In this document: piece by piece, positions 1 through 14,700 of the stretch | Numbering within the stretch: position 1 is the first letter of the stretch | Layout of the letters: each line of letters opens with the position of its first letter | Origin: Saccoglossus kowalevskii | Taxonomy: Eukaryota > Hemichordata > Enteropneusta > Harrimaniidae | DNA length: 55,517 nt | Assembly: GCF_000003605.2 (NCBI RefSeq) | Contig: NW_003133360.1 | Span: forward strand, 128,175-183,691 | Direction of reading: 5' to 3' | Notes under the pieces: model-generated | What the model saw: only the letters and a program-made list of their open reading frames with translations | Told to the model about the DNA's origin: nothing | Databases searched by the model: none | Position numbers and translations under genes: made by a program

Positions 1-82
1 GGCAGGGGACCAGACTACTTAGTATATGGATACGAGTTTGCCCCATCCAAACGCCCTCTATTGTTCAATTTTCTATCCTAAA

Positions 83-157
83 ATCCTTTTGCAAAAGGAT
101 CAACCACGTCTGATTATAAATCCTTTTGCAAAAGGATCAACCACGTCTGATTATAAT
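83..157. repeat. Two 37-bp direct repeats, each with an 18-bp perfect palindrome
   Basis: ATCCTTTTGCAAAAGGAT (its own reverse complement) occurs at 83-100 and again at 120-137. Each copy is followed by the same CAACCACGTCTGATTATAA tail. Confidence 0.9.
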
Positions 158-3100
158 AGTGAAATACCATCATTGGGATCCGAGATAAAAACGCTGGTAT
201 CGGAATAGGAAATTACTTGATAAACTGTTAGCATTGGACTATCACATACTTATAAAAAAGGTAATTATTCGTTATTAACAACAAACCAAATATAACCAAT
301 GAGCTGACTGATACATACCTACACAAATAATTACTAGAGGAAGACCACAGACCAGATCCTCGAGGCGTCTGAATACCAATGATTTGAATTTAAACTGCAG
401 TCATGTGACTTTATAAATTTGTATGAAAACATAGATATTTGTACATTCACCAAAACATGGAAGCCAAATGGTTATCAATTTGATCAACACTCATTGCGAT
501 GGAAATGAAGTTTACATCACCTCGGCGGGAGAGAAAGTAAAAAAATGTAAATTTTCTGGTGATGTTAGCACTGTTTTGCGTAGCAATCTCTCATGTTTTG
601 TAAGACGCTTGAAGATGTTCTGTTTTGTACATATCACTCAGTCACTCTGAAATGTATGAAAATATCCCATCTTATGATGGTGTGGTTAACGAATTGCTTA
701 ACATTCTCGCAAATTTACCTGACATCAACCAGATAATTTCACTAACACGGATGGTTTAAATGCAATGGATACAGTGCGTATGGAAAAGATGGCTTAAATT
801 GTCAAGTGTGTCAAATGATAAAAGTGGAAATATTTATGGCCGGGACACTATGTAGAAATTGGGGACGTGCCATTGATATGAAACGATTCAAGTACAATGA
901 TGGTCCGGTCTTATTTAATGTCCAAATCAGGGTACAAATATGTGACAGTTTGAAGCTTTCCGTGGTAGCTGCCTTTGAATAAATATATGATATACTAGTA
1001 TATGCAAAAACAGTAGAAAAATAGAGGGCGCAAATCCGTTTATGATATGATATGAATTTTGTCAATAAGTTTGTTAGGTTCTGAGGTTTCTGCAAAAATA
1101 TATAACGGGACGAGAAATTGTGGATTCTAATAGGACTCCTGAACCAATTAGCCAGCCAATGTTGATTGACAAGGAATGACAGAAATTAAAATGTTTTGAG
1201 TATACCCCCCCCCCGAAAACAGATTATTTATAGCATTTCTGTTGTTATATGGTCGTAGCTAAATAAATAAAAACCAGGAAGTGACGTCTACATGGATACG
1301 ACCATTCTGTGCAATGCACAGGTCATTTGCAATACTGAATATGATAAAAACGACGTATTTAATAGTCAGAATAGTAAGAAAAGAAAAGCATAATAGCGTA
1401 ATTGTCCTTCAGATAATCCCTTGGACAAATAAACAAGTATTCTCTTATATCTAAGCTTTCAAATGGTATATAGGTTGTCATAATGGCACACTCAGTAACA
1501 TTTAGAGAATGTCTGAATTACTGATCAATTTTTAACTCGGTTTTTCCTGTCGATAACTTAATGCTACGAGGGTCGAGTTTATAATTTGTTGCAAATATTT
1601 GAGATGTTTTCAAAAAGGCTAACTTGGATTGAAGCAACGAGAACGTTATCAAAACCACACAGAAAAGGCTGTTTTAAATATCATGAAAGTTAGCAGGAAA
1701 ACGAGAATGGTTTGAGGGGTTTGAAAAGCACTGTATACATGTAGTCACTTTTGGGGCATTATAAGCAGTGCATGACACAGTGATATAAAAGTACGGCCCA
1801 GGGGTATGGCTTCCTCTCATATTTTAGCATTTGGTGGCGCATTTTCGGCGAGAGTCGGAAATTCGGAAATAGTCGACCGTTTCAGAATAGGTGTGCGTGG
1901 CTACAGCACGGGAAATATCTCAAATTTACTTGGATACGAGTAATTATTTTTAGCCAAAAAATCAATAATTGTCCTTTTCAGTGGGGCACAGATTTAAAAT
2001 GGGAAGCGTATGGCTGGGCATTGCACAGGCACTTTAAGTATAGTATAATCCGGGTGGGTTCCGTGATCCTTCTATTTATTCAACTAACGCCATTAAAAGT
2101 CTTATGTGTAAATTTTTCTCGGTTGAACATTAGTGTGCTTCCTGGCATTATACTTATTGTTTTCTGTAACTATAACATTTGGATTTATGGCTTTTGAATA
2201 TTGGAAAAGATCACATATATATTTTTGCGTTGAGAGTGTGTCAGCCCGTACGCTTCATTATGACAAAATATACTTACAGTGCGCCGCCTAGCGACATAAA
2301 TTATAAATTCCGTTTTGAATACCAATGTAGTGAGACAATTGAAACGGCTTCAATTTGGGAAATTGTACCATTTGTAATGTTGCTGTTTACTGTCTGATTC
2401 ACTTTTTCTAATTTTGAAATTTAATGAGTTGAGTTAACTATTAAATATAATTTTTGTCGAAGTATGCTTTTTTGACAATATAATTCTATAGATATATCTG
2501 TACTGTTGGTTAGTTGATCTCTATAACATTCGGTCCCATTCTCTTCTCTAGTCTTGATTGGCGTAACTTGATCTGTCGTTTCTAACCGTTGTCAGAACAT
2601 GGTACCTGAACACGGTCGACATTGTTTTGAGTACGAGAAGTGGCCACGGTCGACGGCGTTCAACTGATCATGTAAACATTATGGTCATAAAATAAGTAAT
2701 TTCATACTAGGTTCTCATTCATTTTAAATTCTACGCATTATTTTGTTTGTGTGATTTCTATCCAATGCTCTGCTCCATCAATCACAGGTACACATATATA
2801 AATTATTACTATTACGAATTTTACTTATAATTTGTCCTGTGTTGAGAACAATTTACTTTGTGGGGAGAATGTTTATTATTAATTTAAAACGTGGTACTAA
2901 ATTGAACTAAAACCCACAAATTACATGTATACATTAAATATTATCGCTTTTCATGCCCACAAGTTTTATTCCATATATGCAAATTATACTTGACAATTAT
3001 CGTCCATGATTGGGCACAGTTGAACATAGCAATCAATTGTTTTTGACTTGACCACGAATGACCACATTTGACGCTCATCAAAATTAAATCTGTGTTTTAC

Positions 3101-4408
3101 TGAATGACGCATTTCATGATCGCATTTAACTTACGAACTCTAGAATATTATAGTTACCACAATTTAAAGTTTGTATTTTTATCTCGACCATGAATGACCA
3201 CATTTCATGTTTTTCACATGATCGAATCGTTGTCAATAAAATAGCTGTCATAGAATACAGTCATTTGGTGGTCTAACACATTCGATGCATGTTGACCGTG
3301 ACGTACTGCCACGCCGTAGTTATCATAAAATCAGGGGTTATACACATATCCTATGCGTAGCGTCCTCTTGTGGCATATCGTCTAATTTGTTTTGATCTGC
3401 TGTTGTCTGGCAATATAAAAATAGTGTTTTTGAAAGATTTCTTATAATTTAAATGGCAAACAACTGCACAATCAAACACAGTCGTCCATTCCGATGACAT
3501 TCATCCGCTTACGTCATCATTACCAAGCGATTTGACGACAGAGGGCGTGACGGAAAAGTGTGCACTGTAGATATACAAGTATGAGTTAATTGTTTTGTAT
3601 GTGCTCTGATTAAATTGACTGAACCGACCCGACACTGACAGAGGTCACCTAGTTTACATTCCTAAATGTATATTGATCTTAATATTTTTACTACTCACTG
3701 CAGTTGTGAGACAGAATCACGTTGTTGTAAACGATAGTTCCGATTTGATTTTCTGTTGGCATAGAAACACACCTTCAGAAGTTTCAATAATTTTGCATAC
3801 TGATAAAATTGATTATGGAAATTACGAATTAGAAGCCTTACGGATGAGATGAACTATTTAAAATACACTTATGAAATGAGCCGTTATGTAATGAAGATAT
3901 CATGTATAGGTATATTCAGAAATATCGTGGTACCTCAGCTGATCAAAGATGGAGTTATTTTCACATTTGCTTAAAATGTGTTATACTGGTATTTGATACA
4001 AATTAATGAAAAACACATTAGCGTGAACATTAGTTAACATGTGTCCACTAAAGACATAGTAAAAATGTATTGGCTTTGACTCCATGTGCTCTGTTTAATA
4101 TTATATCAAAACATCGCCTGTTTCGTAAATCCAATTAACAACAACACTCCATAGAAACATGAATACAAAAAAGATCTTGTCATTTCCAACGCGAATTCAC
4201 AGTCCAATCTCACGAAACATTGTCCACATTTTGTTTTTATTTCAGTGAATTACATTCTGTTTGAATCTCATAAAATATTCTAGTTACGTTCAAAGTGGCT
4301 TGTTCTTTGCATTGCATATGTTTCAATAGCGGCAGGTTGATTTCAGATAATTCATTATAAAATGCGAAATTTAGTTTGGTTTTATTAGATGTTCGATAAA
4401 ATGGGTTA

Positions 4409-4467
4409 TCAATGATGCCGTAAAACGGATTTTCAATGATGCCGTAAAACGGATTCTCAATGATGAA
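4409..4467. repeat. 24-bp tandem repeat, about 2.4 copies
   Basis: The unit TCAATGATGCCGTAAAACGG starts at 4409 and 4433, and a partial unit starts at 4457. Confidence 0.85.
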
Positions 4468-7400
4468 GCTAACGCAGATAGTTACAATAAATACTTAGAT
4501 TTTGTAATTTCAAGCAGAAATTTCTGAATAAGGCAATAACAACACCCGCTGCCCAAACAAGCGGAGATGGCATGGGCAGTATTTTTTGTATGGTAGGAAT
4601 TACAAGGAGCATAGCATGCTGAGAATATTTTGAACTAATTTATAACAAGACCTTGCCAATACTGGGCTGAGGCGCTCAGCGAAGTGTTCGGTTGAAATTA
4701 ACGCGGTTGATCCGGCAGTGTTAGGAGAGTGTGGAAGTTTCCAACCAGCCACACCCCAATATGCCGTCGAGACAATCTGATTGTATACAAGGGTCACTTG
4801 GATACTTAGAAACGTAGGAAGGGGCTATGTGATTTTGATTTATATATTTGTCTGATACACATCGTGTGTTTGAGATGATGTATATGTGGAACATAATCTG
4901 ATATACGACGTGTACCATTTTACATTTATATGTACTACATATTCTTTTGTTTTCATCTTAATATTATTGTTATTACATTATGTATATCTTATTTTTATTG
5001 CCGAAACTGTCAGAAAATATATATTAAAGTATATTAAAACATAATAATTATATATTTAAAACAAAACAATAAAGTCCAAACTAGAATCTAATTAGATAGA
5101 TATTACATATAACGTATATTCACCGAAATTGTTACAGTTAATGATGGAAATGTTTTTTTTATTTCACCAAAGCGATATTAGTTTGACTGTCATGGTGGTT
5201 CGAGATATTTTCTTACCCTATTTCAGAATACTGAATATTTGTCGCGTTCTACACGCTTGCCATTTCGAATCAACTTGCTAATATGTAGTTGATGGCGCTA
5301 TTTGTGACCCCCCTCCCATCTCTGAAATGACCGTTATATTTGTGCTATTCCCGGGAAGAAGGACACACGATGTATGTAATTATTTCAAATTTCTTTTATT
5401 ACAAACGTTTTCCAATGAAACCGTTGTATATATTTAACTTCATGTACGACTCCCGTTTAAAAAGTGCACTTTGAGTTTATAGTGCATGTGAGCGTGTCGA
5501 TGTGTCTGTTCTATTGGTATCTAACTTTCGCACATATTAAATACCTAATTTGCATAATATAAAGCAAATGTTCAGTTTGTTTTGGGCATATCTCAATGGG
5601 CATTTGGGGATGAAAAACTTGAATTTAGTATGAGGCACGACTATGGTGGTTTCAGAAAAAATGTGTGAATGGAATTAGCTTAGTTGTTAACATGATGACT
5701 CTGGTGCCTGCGATTGTCTTTTAGGACTTTTAAGACTTTTTATTAGTCTAAGGTAGGTATTTCATGAAAATATAATCATAAACAATTCAGCTAATTATTC
5801 ACTTATTTACATATTATGTTGAACAAATCGACTTATTACGTTCGATCATCACGGTCATTGACAACAATAACCCCGTTAAACAATATTTGATATTCTTGTG
5901 AGTATTAATAAACATATTTGCATATTAAATATCTTGAGTATTATTAGGTCAAATGCGAATAACCTTGGTCTAAAACTACTTGACCTTATGTCTTAAGAAT
6001 GTTTCTGACAATACATAGGCTGTAATTTTCAATTTGTTTTGCATAATGTCCATATTGCGTTCAAAATAAGTTTTTTTTTCTAGGTTTTCTTATGTTTACA
6101 GTTTCTTGATAGTTCGTAATCAAATAGATGTTATATTGCTGTATGTTTGTAAGATTAGGTAACTCAACACTGTCTATGGTTGAATTCCCTCAACAATTAC
6201 AGAATAATATGACACCGTATTGATAATATCTAAGTGGCGAAATGTGAGAATATTTAGTTAATAACATGTCATTATTTTGTAATGCAAGTTGACATTTTAC
6301 AATATGATATTTTAGTATATCTGTTTAGTATATACCGTGTCATATAATGCACTACTATGTGACTTAACAATATAGAAGGAGGCGCTCAACGAGAATACAG
6401 AAGAGAATCCGACGTTTCAGTTAATACACACGCATGAATGAAACACGAAATGGTCGAACTACCATAATGCAAATATTTTTATGTTACGTGGCATCTATAC
6501 TTTACCCTGCGAGTAAGGTTATTTGTGCAAAGCCTATATAACCTTAATATGAGACGAAGCTGGAATCGTCTGCTCGCCATGGAAACAACATAAGCTGTGT
6601 TTATTTTCACTTGTGACAATATCAGTGTGAGCGTAACCTATATAATTTATATTTTTACTTTTAAATATTTGCTTAATAACCTTAATTTACTTACCCTCAT
6701 CAAAAATGCCCAAAATAATGTACTCAATACAAGTACGAGAATTTTGCAATTGTTATAGCTCTACCCCCCTCCGACCATTGAGTGGTCAGTGCCATAGTCG
6801 AAATCAGCTGCGTTCTTTCACAATGATAAGCAGGCGACGATATAATCTACTGTTCTATATCAAATAAACATCAACGGCTCCTCCCACTCAATTAAGCCGT
6901 TACTTAAATCACTGTCTAGTTTCCCGTCATGTCAGCTATGTTGACTTGGGACGTGTTTGCTTACCTCGAGGCAGTAGTCAATCTACAAGCTCTAGGACCC
7001 CGTCGTGTACAACTCACTAAATACCTTGCAGCTCTCGGGGCCTTGCTAAAGATTTAAGGCCATCAGTGTTTGATTACTCTTTGTATTGAATCGTTGCAAG
7101 CACGGCCATTCTGTCACTGATACCACGTAAGAGACACTGCCAACCAATAAAATTCATATATATATATTTATGTATATTGAATAACGAACTCATTCCTGTT
7201 TTTAATGATTTGTTGAGTTATTTATCCGTAGAATGGCTATTTAAATAGTACCTTAGTCGGTATCGTTAAAGTAATGACGTCCGAATCGTGTTAGTCATCA
7301 TCGTCGTTATTGTTATTAATGTTGCCGTCGCCGTCATCGTTGCTGTTGTCGTTGTTATTGATATTTTTACTGCTGTTGTCTCGTCTGTGTCGTCGCGTAT

Positions 7401-9998
7401 TACACACTGAAGCAAAATTTGATAAAAATCCATCATTTTGTTTGAAACTCGGTTGTCGTCACATGAGCGTGAAGTTCACCACAACGCCAGCGTAGCTCCA
7501 TTCACCGCTGCACGTTCGGTACATTTTACTTTTCATTGTTAAAGGGATTCTGAAAGACGATCGGTAACATTGTTCTCGTGAACTAAATACGGAATAAGCT
7601 CTTCAGAGCACGATAACAAAGACCTCTTTACGATTTACTAAATGGTGGATAATTATACGAAAAAATATAATACTGTATAGTATTATTAATAAGGGAGAGT
7701 GGGTACGGAGTTGGAAAGCAAAAGATATCTTAGGAAATAAATCAATTAATTAATAATTGCTAGTAAATCATATTAATGTAAGACTTTGTGAAACATTGTA
7801 CAAAATATAACGCATTTGAAATCAGTGAGGCGCTGCATACTAAGCAGACACTCTGTCTTATTCTGTGGAAAGCGCAGGTGGTTATAGCTTATCAGTCATT
7901 TTTTGTTTTGTTTTATACCAGTGAATCAAGTTAATATTTTGAGGATCTATATCAAACAAATCAAGAACGGATACTTTGTGATAATTGCAATAAAAGTGTC
8001 TATTCGGTGCATTGTTCTGTTTTGTAATTAGGTACATTTTTTGTATCCGATATTTTGTCTTTAGTAATTCTTGAGAAGATTCTATCTCCCCTTTTTTGGA
8101 GCGACTTTTAATAAGCTGTATAAAATGGCTGTGTTGCATCCCTAGTTAGGCCCACACGCATTTAGCCGTTAAAGAGTGAATATTGTATATGTTAACACCA
8201 TGTTGACTACATAGTTTCTAGGCAGGAGCCTGGATATGCCACTGAGTAACAAGACATTTTGTAGATAGAATTACAACTGTTAAAAGCTCACAGTTTAAGT
8301 TGAAATGACGTGTTATGTCTGCGAACAGTGGACAATGTTTACTGGCCTGGCATAGCCTTGTACTAGGTAAGGACTGAACCATTTCCACTTATAAGGAGGG
8401 GAAGTATTATGTCGTGGGAGAAATTCGTGTTAAAATCATGACAAATAAAGCAAAATATTTTGACCGAGACAACCAAACCTCATATGTGTTAAATGCAAAA
8501 CATTCCGTCAATCTAAATTTTACTTTGTGTTTCAATTTGTGAACAACAAACTCAATTACAACGCTTGTAACAGATAGTTTTATTTTTTACCTCTTCTTCT
8601 ACTCCAAGTGATGTATCTCAGCGTACTAGAACTTACTGGAACGTGTCGCTATATAGTATGTCCTTCAACTCAACAATGAGTATTTTTTTTTTCAAAAAAG
8701 CCATTCTCATTTTAAAATGTCTCGTTATGATTTCGTATAATGCCCTATCTGTCGATGCATTGAGTAATACAATGTTATTTAATATAGTGTTTAATTAAGT
8801 ACACGCTAATAAGATATTGAACTGATATTTCCTGTTTCCGACTCATCTACAGTGGTCTATTTGTATTGTGATAACGGTATAGCTCAGGAGGGCGTGTTGT
8901 TGAGACATGTTGTCGTCGAGGCATGGCGTCTCGTTCTTTACACTGATAGACAGGTGGTGTATTTCAATATGCATGAATGTGTTAATTAATATCTCTAAAA
9001 CTATTTTCACTCGACATGCCGTGATGTCAGAATAGTTCAGAGTTTACGGCGTCTTGTGGAGTTACAGCATTGCGAGGTCGTTTCCACAGCAACCGATCAA
9101 TGCATGCAGGTTCGATCTCTTCTTCACATACATCCTTATCGCATATCGGTGACCGATCACGAAATGCACAGGTTGAATAGGACTACAGATGAGTTAATTA
9201 TTCAACAATGTACCTTGGTAAGCTATAGTTGTTCTTCGTGCAAATCGGTTCCCTGAATATTAGAACTTAGAACTTGCGCAATAAGCTCTACATTTTAAAA
9301 AGTTTCTTGTTTGCTACGATGGTGAAGTCAGTTTTATGTGCTTGCATCACTCGTCCTGTCCAAAATAACACTGTGTAGCTGAACGTGACAAAACAACGGC
9401 CAAGAATATTGTCACGTGAGTTAATCATTCATGACTCATTTGCATAATCTAATGTCAAATTGCTGGATTTATAGGCACTATCGAGAGAGGTCGACCGAAA
9501 TTTCGATATGACATTGATTTTAAAAAATCAGTAAATAAACATAAAAAGCGTAGATTTCGTTTACTCGCGGACTTCGATGTGAACTCTACAGTATCAAACT
9601 GTGTCGCCACCGATGACGCAATATACTAGTATTCTATTTATAAATCATCACAATCGTTATATATATATGTATGTGATATGATAGGAAAGGAAGATTACCA
9701 ATTGCTAGGGCATAGCCTACTGTCACAGTAGATGATTTGAGGTAGACGTTAAAGGACGGGATATGGAGACGTTCTCAGTTTATATACACCGTACAAGGGT
9801 GAGGCGTCAGAGTGTCTGCCGTCAATGCTTATATCGCCCCTCCCCCTCATACACGCACGCACGCATTCCATATTTTTTCAACCTGATTAGAAAAATCTCA
9901 GTAATAACATAATATTACAAGAACACACGGAATAAAAATAGTCTATCTCACTCATACAGAAAATGAAATATCGTAGCGAATTATGCAAATATGGTTTG

Positions 9999-10020
9999 TT
10001 TTATTTATTTATTTATTTAT
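9999..10020. repeat. (ATTT)n microsatellite
   Basis: Uninterrupted TTTA/ATTT repeats. On the minus strand this gives overlapping AATAAA words, which could serve as a distal Vsx polyadenylation region, but there is no support beyond the motif. Confidence 0.7.
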
Positions 10021-11472
10021 GAATAAATTTCTTACATTGATCAGCATATAGCACGCAGAAAGTAGATATAAAATATGGGAAAATACAAAATGGTAAATTT
10101 AGGAAAATAAATAGGGCCGAACATTTAACATTTCCACGGTTCCAACGCAGTGAAAGGTTTGACACGCAACGATGACAGTTAGACAGAATTTAGCGGCATG
10201 AATCGAATGTGAGAATGATTGATTGGCAATTGTACACTTGTGAGGAGTATAACAAAATAACATAGATACAAATAGAAATGGAAAGTAACTGTTAAGTGGC
10301 TGAAGGGCGGGAAAGTAAATCTCATCTCTTGCATTTCGCAATAAGAATTATATATACAGAGTAGCGGCTATACAAATTGTCTAGGATGCGAATACAGTAC
10401 TGGGCTTACGGGAAAGAAGAACCACAAAGTGCTAGAGACTTTCTATCGCTGGGTTCAATTAGTCGTAATAATAATTCCTGAACATCAGCAACTAGATTAC
10501 ATCAAAGCGTTCAATGTTGACTTGACTAACAATTGCAATTGCTGAAGTAATTAACTAGCAAATATAAATGATGGCATAGAGAGACGAAGAAAGACGGACG
10601 TGTCCATGCACTTTCTTTAAAACATCGCTCTGCACGAGACACAATTACTAAACTAAACATGCTGTTTCGTGAAAAATGGGAAAATAATGATATTTATGTG
10701 ATTTGATTTTTCATAATAAATAAATTATTTTCTTTTTATCTCAAATGAAGTAAGGTTTATAATAGAACGTTTCTCTTTTCTGTTACAACTTTATCACCGG
10801 GGTCTATTCTAATCCGTTTTGGGAATGAATGAAGTGAAATAACAAAGAAACATAGCCAATCTGCAAGTGACATCAGTCGATGAATGCAATCGACAGGAGG
10901 GTAGTTTGTATCATTTCGATGGGTTTGATCAATTGATTTCACTCAATAATAAAATAAGGTGAAATGAAATTACACATCGACAAAGCTTTAATAAAAAAGC
11001 AATATATTAATAAATGACAAACCAGCACGACTTCCATTGCTTAATGCATGACCTACCAGCTTCATCATTGCATTTATCGATACCTCTTTTCACTGAATGC
11101 ATTTAACATTTTGACTTCATCATTAAGTTTTGAAGTAGTCCATGTGGCAGTAGTAAATTAACCAACAATTTTTTTACGCAAGAGAAACAAGTTGCAAAAT
11201 TAAATTTTGACTTTTTGTTGTCAGTCTGTCTGCGTCGGCCGCCACTGAACAGCAGATATGATCAGCAGTATGGAGAGCACGCACGTATTACAATAGATGA
11301 GCTTTCGAAGTTACAAGGAGAGCTTGCACGGCCCTGTTGTTTGGAGTATCCCACATTCATCTCTTTACACTGGGACATACACTATAATCTCTCATAACGT
11401 CGGCGAATATATTTGTTATTAATAATTAATAAATATTAAAATTGTTTGTATCATATATAGTATATTTCACTT

Positions 11473-11777
11473 TCATTTGTTCATTTCCATGACTTGCTGT
11501 TTGTATCGCTCCACCTCCGATGTTTTGTTTGTCATATGTTTATTCACCGGTTGTTCGTTATTGTTGTCATATGACCTACTTTCGTTGAGTACTTTGGCAC
11601 TGTGTTCCAGTGCTTTTGCTCGCAATGCCGCTATGCTGCTGGATCGTATTTCTTCAGGGTCTCTATCTCCTACGGTCGATGAATTCTCATTTTCAAGGTC
11701 GTCGATATCCAATGTTTCGTCGTCGTCTTCTTGTTCCTTTAACTTAGCTGCTGCTTCTATTGATTTCTTGTGCATCC
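11473..11777 (-). CDS. Vsx: Vsx coding exon 5 (CVC end, acidic region, OAR, stop)
   Basis: This is a 305-nt exon with acceptor TTTTCAG. The first codon completes [11 protein letters not shown], the end of the CVC domain. A glutamate/aspartate-rich stretch follows, then the OAR motif [17 protein letters not shown], then a polar tail and a TGA at 11473-11475. No AATAAA lies close downstream on the minus strand. The nearest obvious cluster is the repeat near 10000-10020, so the 3' UTR end is not defined. Confidence 0.95.
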
Positions 11778-14700
11778 CTGAAAAGTATACACCGAAACCA
11801 ACGTTATTAATATTTAAGTATATTTATATAATCAGTAACGACGTTATTTGAACTACACTATATTTATATCATTTTAGTTACTTCTCTGTCTGGTATTTAT
11901 TATAATATACATTATTTATTTATTATAATTTATAGAATTAATGTTGCTACGTCACAATCAAAAAATAAATCAATCGTACTTTCTTGTTTTTTTCCTGAAC
12001 CTTTCCAAAATCTGTCAAACTGCCGCACATAGAGTAGCACTGGTTGTCCCGACACCCGCGTTGCTTTCGCTCGGCATCGGAATATGCAAATCAATAATCA
12101 ATAACTAATCGGTAAACAATTTACCTAAGAGCCAAGGAGCACAGGAATCACCCGTTTCTTCTGGTTCTTTTAAAATACTCTCCGGTAGAGGTAGTGAGTG
12201 TCGGACCATGGCACCGTACAAACCATATTCAGCCATGACACTGCTACGTCCCCACTTCTTTTCCTTCTTGCGCCATTTAGCACGTCTGTTCTGAAACCAT
12301 ACCTGTGTAGTAAATGGAAAAACGATTTAAAATTTCGTCAACATATCAACTATGTTTTATTTTTTGATTACACTACATTGTTTTAATCCGAACGCGTGTT
12401 TCATGGCGACTGTAGCATTTTAAATTTATTTCATGTGATTATTCGATTTTTATAGTATGCAGATGATATATGCCCACTTGCGTTATCAAGTTTAGTATTA
12501 CTTTATGCTAAAATATTTTTTCTAAATATAATTAACATCATAAATAGCTTCAGAAAATGTTTTTGTTTATCTCCACAAAGCTTTGGGTGATGTTTGCAAA
12601 TCCCCCGACGTGTCATATATCATAATGTAGATGTATTCAGCACACTAACACATTATGAGCAAACCTTCCTAATAACACAACTTTGTTAAAAAAACAACTG
12701 TATTATATTTTCTGCAAACTCTTTCGTTAAAAAAGAGGCAGTTGAAGATAACGGTGATCGTACGAGGGTTACAATTGGGCGTATTAAACGACAGACGAAA
12801 CTATTTCATAATTTTATGATTCATGCTGAGACCCTTCTGATATTTAACCCAAATTATCGTCGTGGTAGTTTGCCGGCAATTTTTAATAATTTTACCGTTA
12901 ATAAGTTCCCGACCAGAAATTACAGCGTTTTAGAAGATATAATTTGGCTGTAATTTCAGTTTAAGAATTGCCAGCCTAGGGCTTAAGTTAGGGTCTTTTG
13001 CTATCCGATGTTATTATTCTCTCTTTTATTTGAGTAAACGAGGCGTCTTGCTGGTAACTCTCTCAATTACATGTCTCACACTGACACTGACTGTGGATTG
13101 GGGTTTTGTTCCGCCGCCAGTCAGTTATGTCCAATTATGTTAAGACGACCGACTACAATACGGCATCGTCGCACTGCAGTTCAGTTGCCTGGGTGCACGC
13201 TTCAAGTGGCAATGCCACCCGAGGCTGCTAGGCTTAATTAAGCCCACCCAATTTGCGATAGTAGTCAAAAAGTCATCGCTGTGCAATGTTGCTAACGTTA
13301 CTCCCATTTTAAAAGTCATAACACATATTTTCACTGGCATTGGGTTACGCAGCGTACTAGTTACAGACTTGTCTTTCTTGTGCATTATGTCGTTTCATGG
13401 CGATGGTAATAATGCAAATAAGTTACCTTGTCGGGATACGAACATTTTCAACGAAGGAACTTGTCAATATTAATATACAATGTGGTGATATTTCCATCTA
13501 ACCACCTACTTCTAAATAACAAAGGGAACGGCATATCTCACATTGATAATGCATAGCAGTCTGGGAGAATAAATTTAAGTTGCAGAACGTTAACTAGGTG
13601 GTAGTATATTAGTAATGCTGTTACCATGGTGATGTTCTCGGATAGCAGTGTCTGTGATATATATATATAAGTTGTCAATTTAAACGTACCACATACATAT
13701 CTATATCAAATGAAATGAACCACTAAAGCATTCTCCAATTTGTATTTTGCAATAATATGTTTTTCCGTCACGGTGTGTCGCTGACCGGTGTCACGTGCGA
13801 CATTTGAACAAATTGCCGACGTTATTTCACGGAAAGAAATTTGTGAATATTGTTGTATACAATTCAAAATGCAACAATATATTAATCTCAGCAGTGACGA
13901 CGCCAACAGCCATTTTCTGAGATAAATCTAAATCCGCACATGCACCATTTGGTGGCAATTTTCCTTTTCAATGCGCGTTTTGTTCGCTTCACGGAAGAAA
14001 ATGGCGGCGTTTTAGTAAACTTGTCCATTTCACGGCCATAAAGGTTATCAAAAGATATGTTGTTAGAGTATCTGTCGACTTGTAAATCCCCCACTAATCT
14101 CCAATCCAGATAAGTACATATAATAATCAAGCTCGGGGTGCATATAGCAACGTAGCTGTTTGCGCCATCAGAAAGAGTTCAATGTGTATGGACGTCAATT
14201 CCCCTACTCTAAGAAGGAGCAAATGCAATATAGTATGATTTTTTTATATGTGTTTTATTTTCAATGGAAATTTATATTTATATTTATCGAAAACTATCCG
14301 AGATTAATGAAGATACATGACTAATTGTATTAAAAGGCGTCTAGGTTGGAAACAAGGTATGATCGTTAGTTTTAATCAAATGCATATAAAAAGACACATG
14401 CAGTCATTTTTTTTAAATGGAACAGTGTGAAATTATGAGAATGACAATTTTTTGAAAAGATCTTCTATACATGTGTTTTTAGATGGATATAACAGCCAAT
14501 TACGGGAACGTGGCTGCTCAAGTATCGTTTTCTTTCATTGACAACGAGGACTACCGGTGCTCGTTTCATCTACACAAAAGGCTCTACATATTTCGTGTTT
14601 TTCCCTGTATCAGTGTTTAATGACCCGTTACAATAATTGCAGTTCAATCCTTACTTCGTTATGCTGTGAGTAGCGTAGTTCCTTTTCATAATTCACAACC

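Larger units (their letters stand above)
1..11472. other. Non-coding region downstream of Vsx
   Basis: No exon that I recognise on either strand. Open frames are short and look like chance. It holds a duplicated 18-bp palindrome (83-137), a short 24-bp array (4409-4467), a trinucleotide-like GTT/GTC-rich patch (about 7297-7365) and an ATTT microsatellite (about 9999-10020). The 3' UTR of Vsx must begin at 11472, but its end is not defined. Confidence 0.6.

Noticed and set aside
7310-7495. Leucine/serine-rich short protein
   Set aside because: It arises from a GTT/GTC-rich low-complexity patch; no homology seen.
11477-11851. 124-codon plus-strand frame
   Set aside because: It is antisense to Vsx exon 5, which has clear homology on the minus strand.
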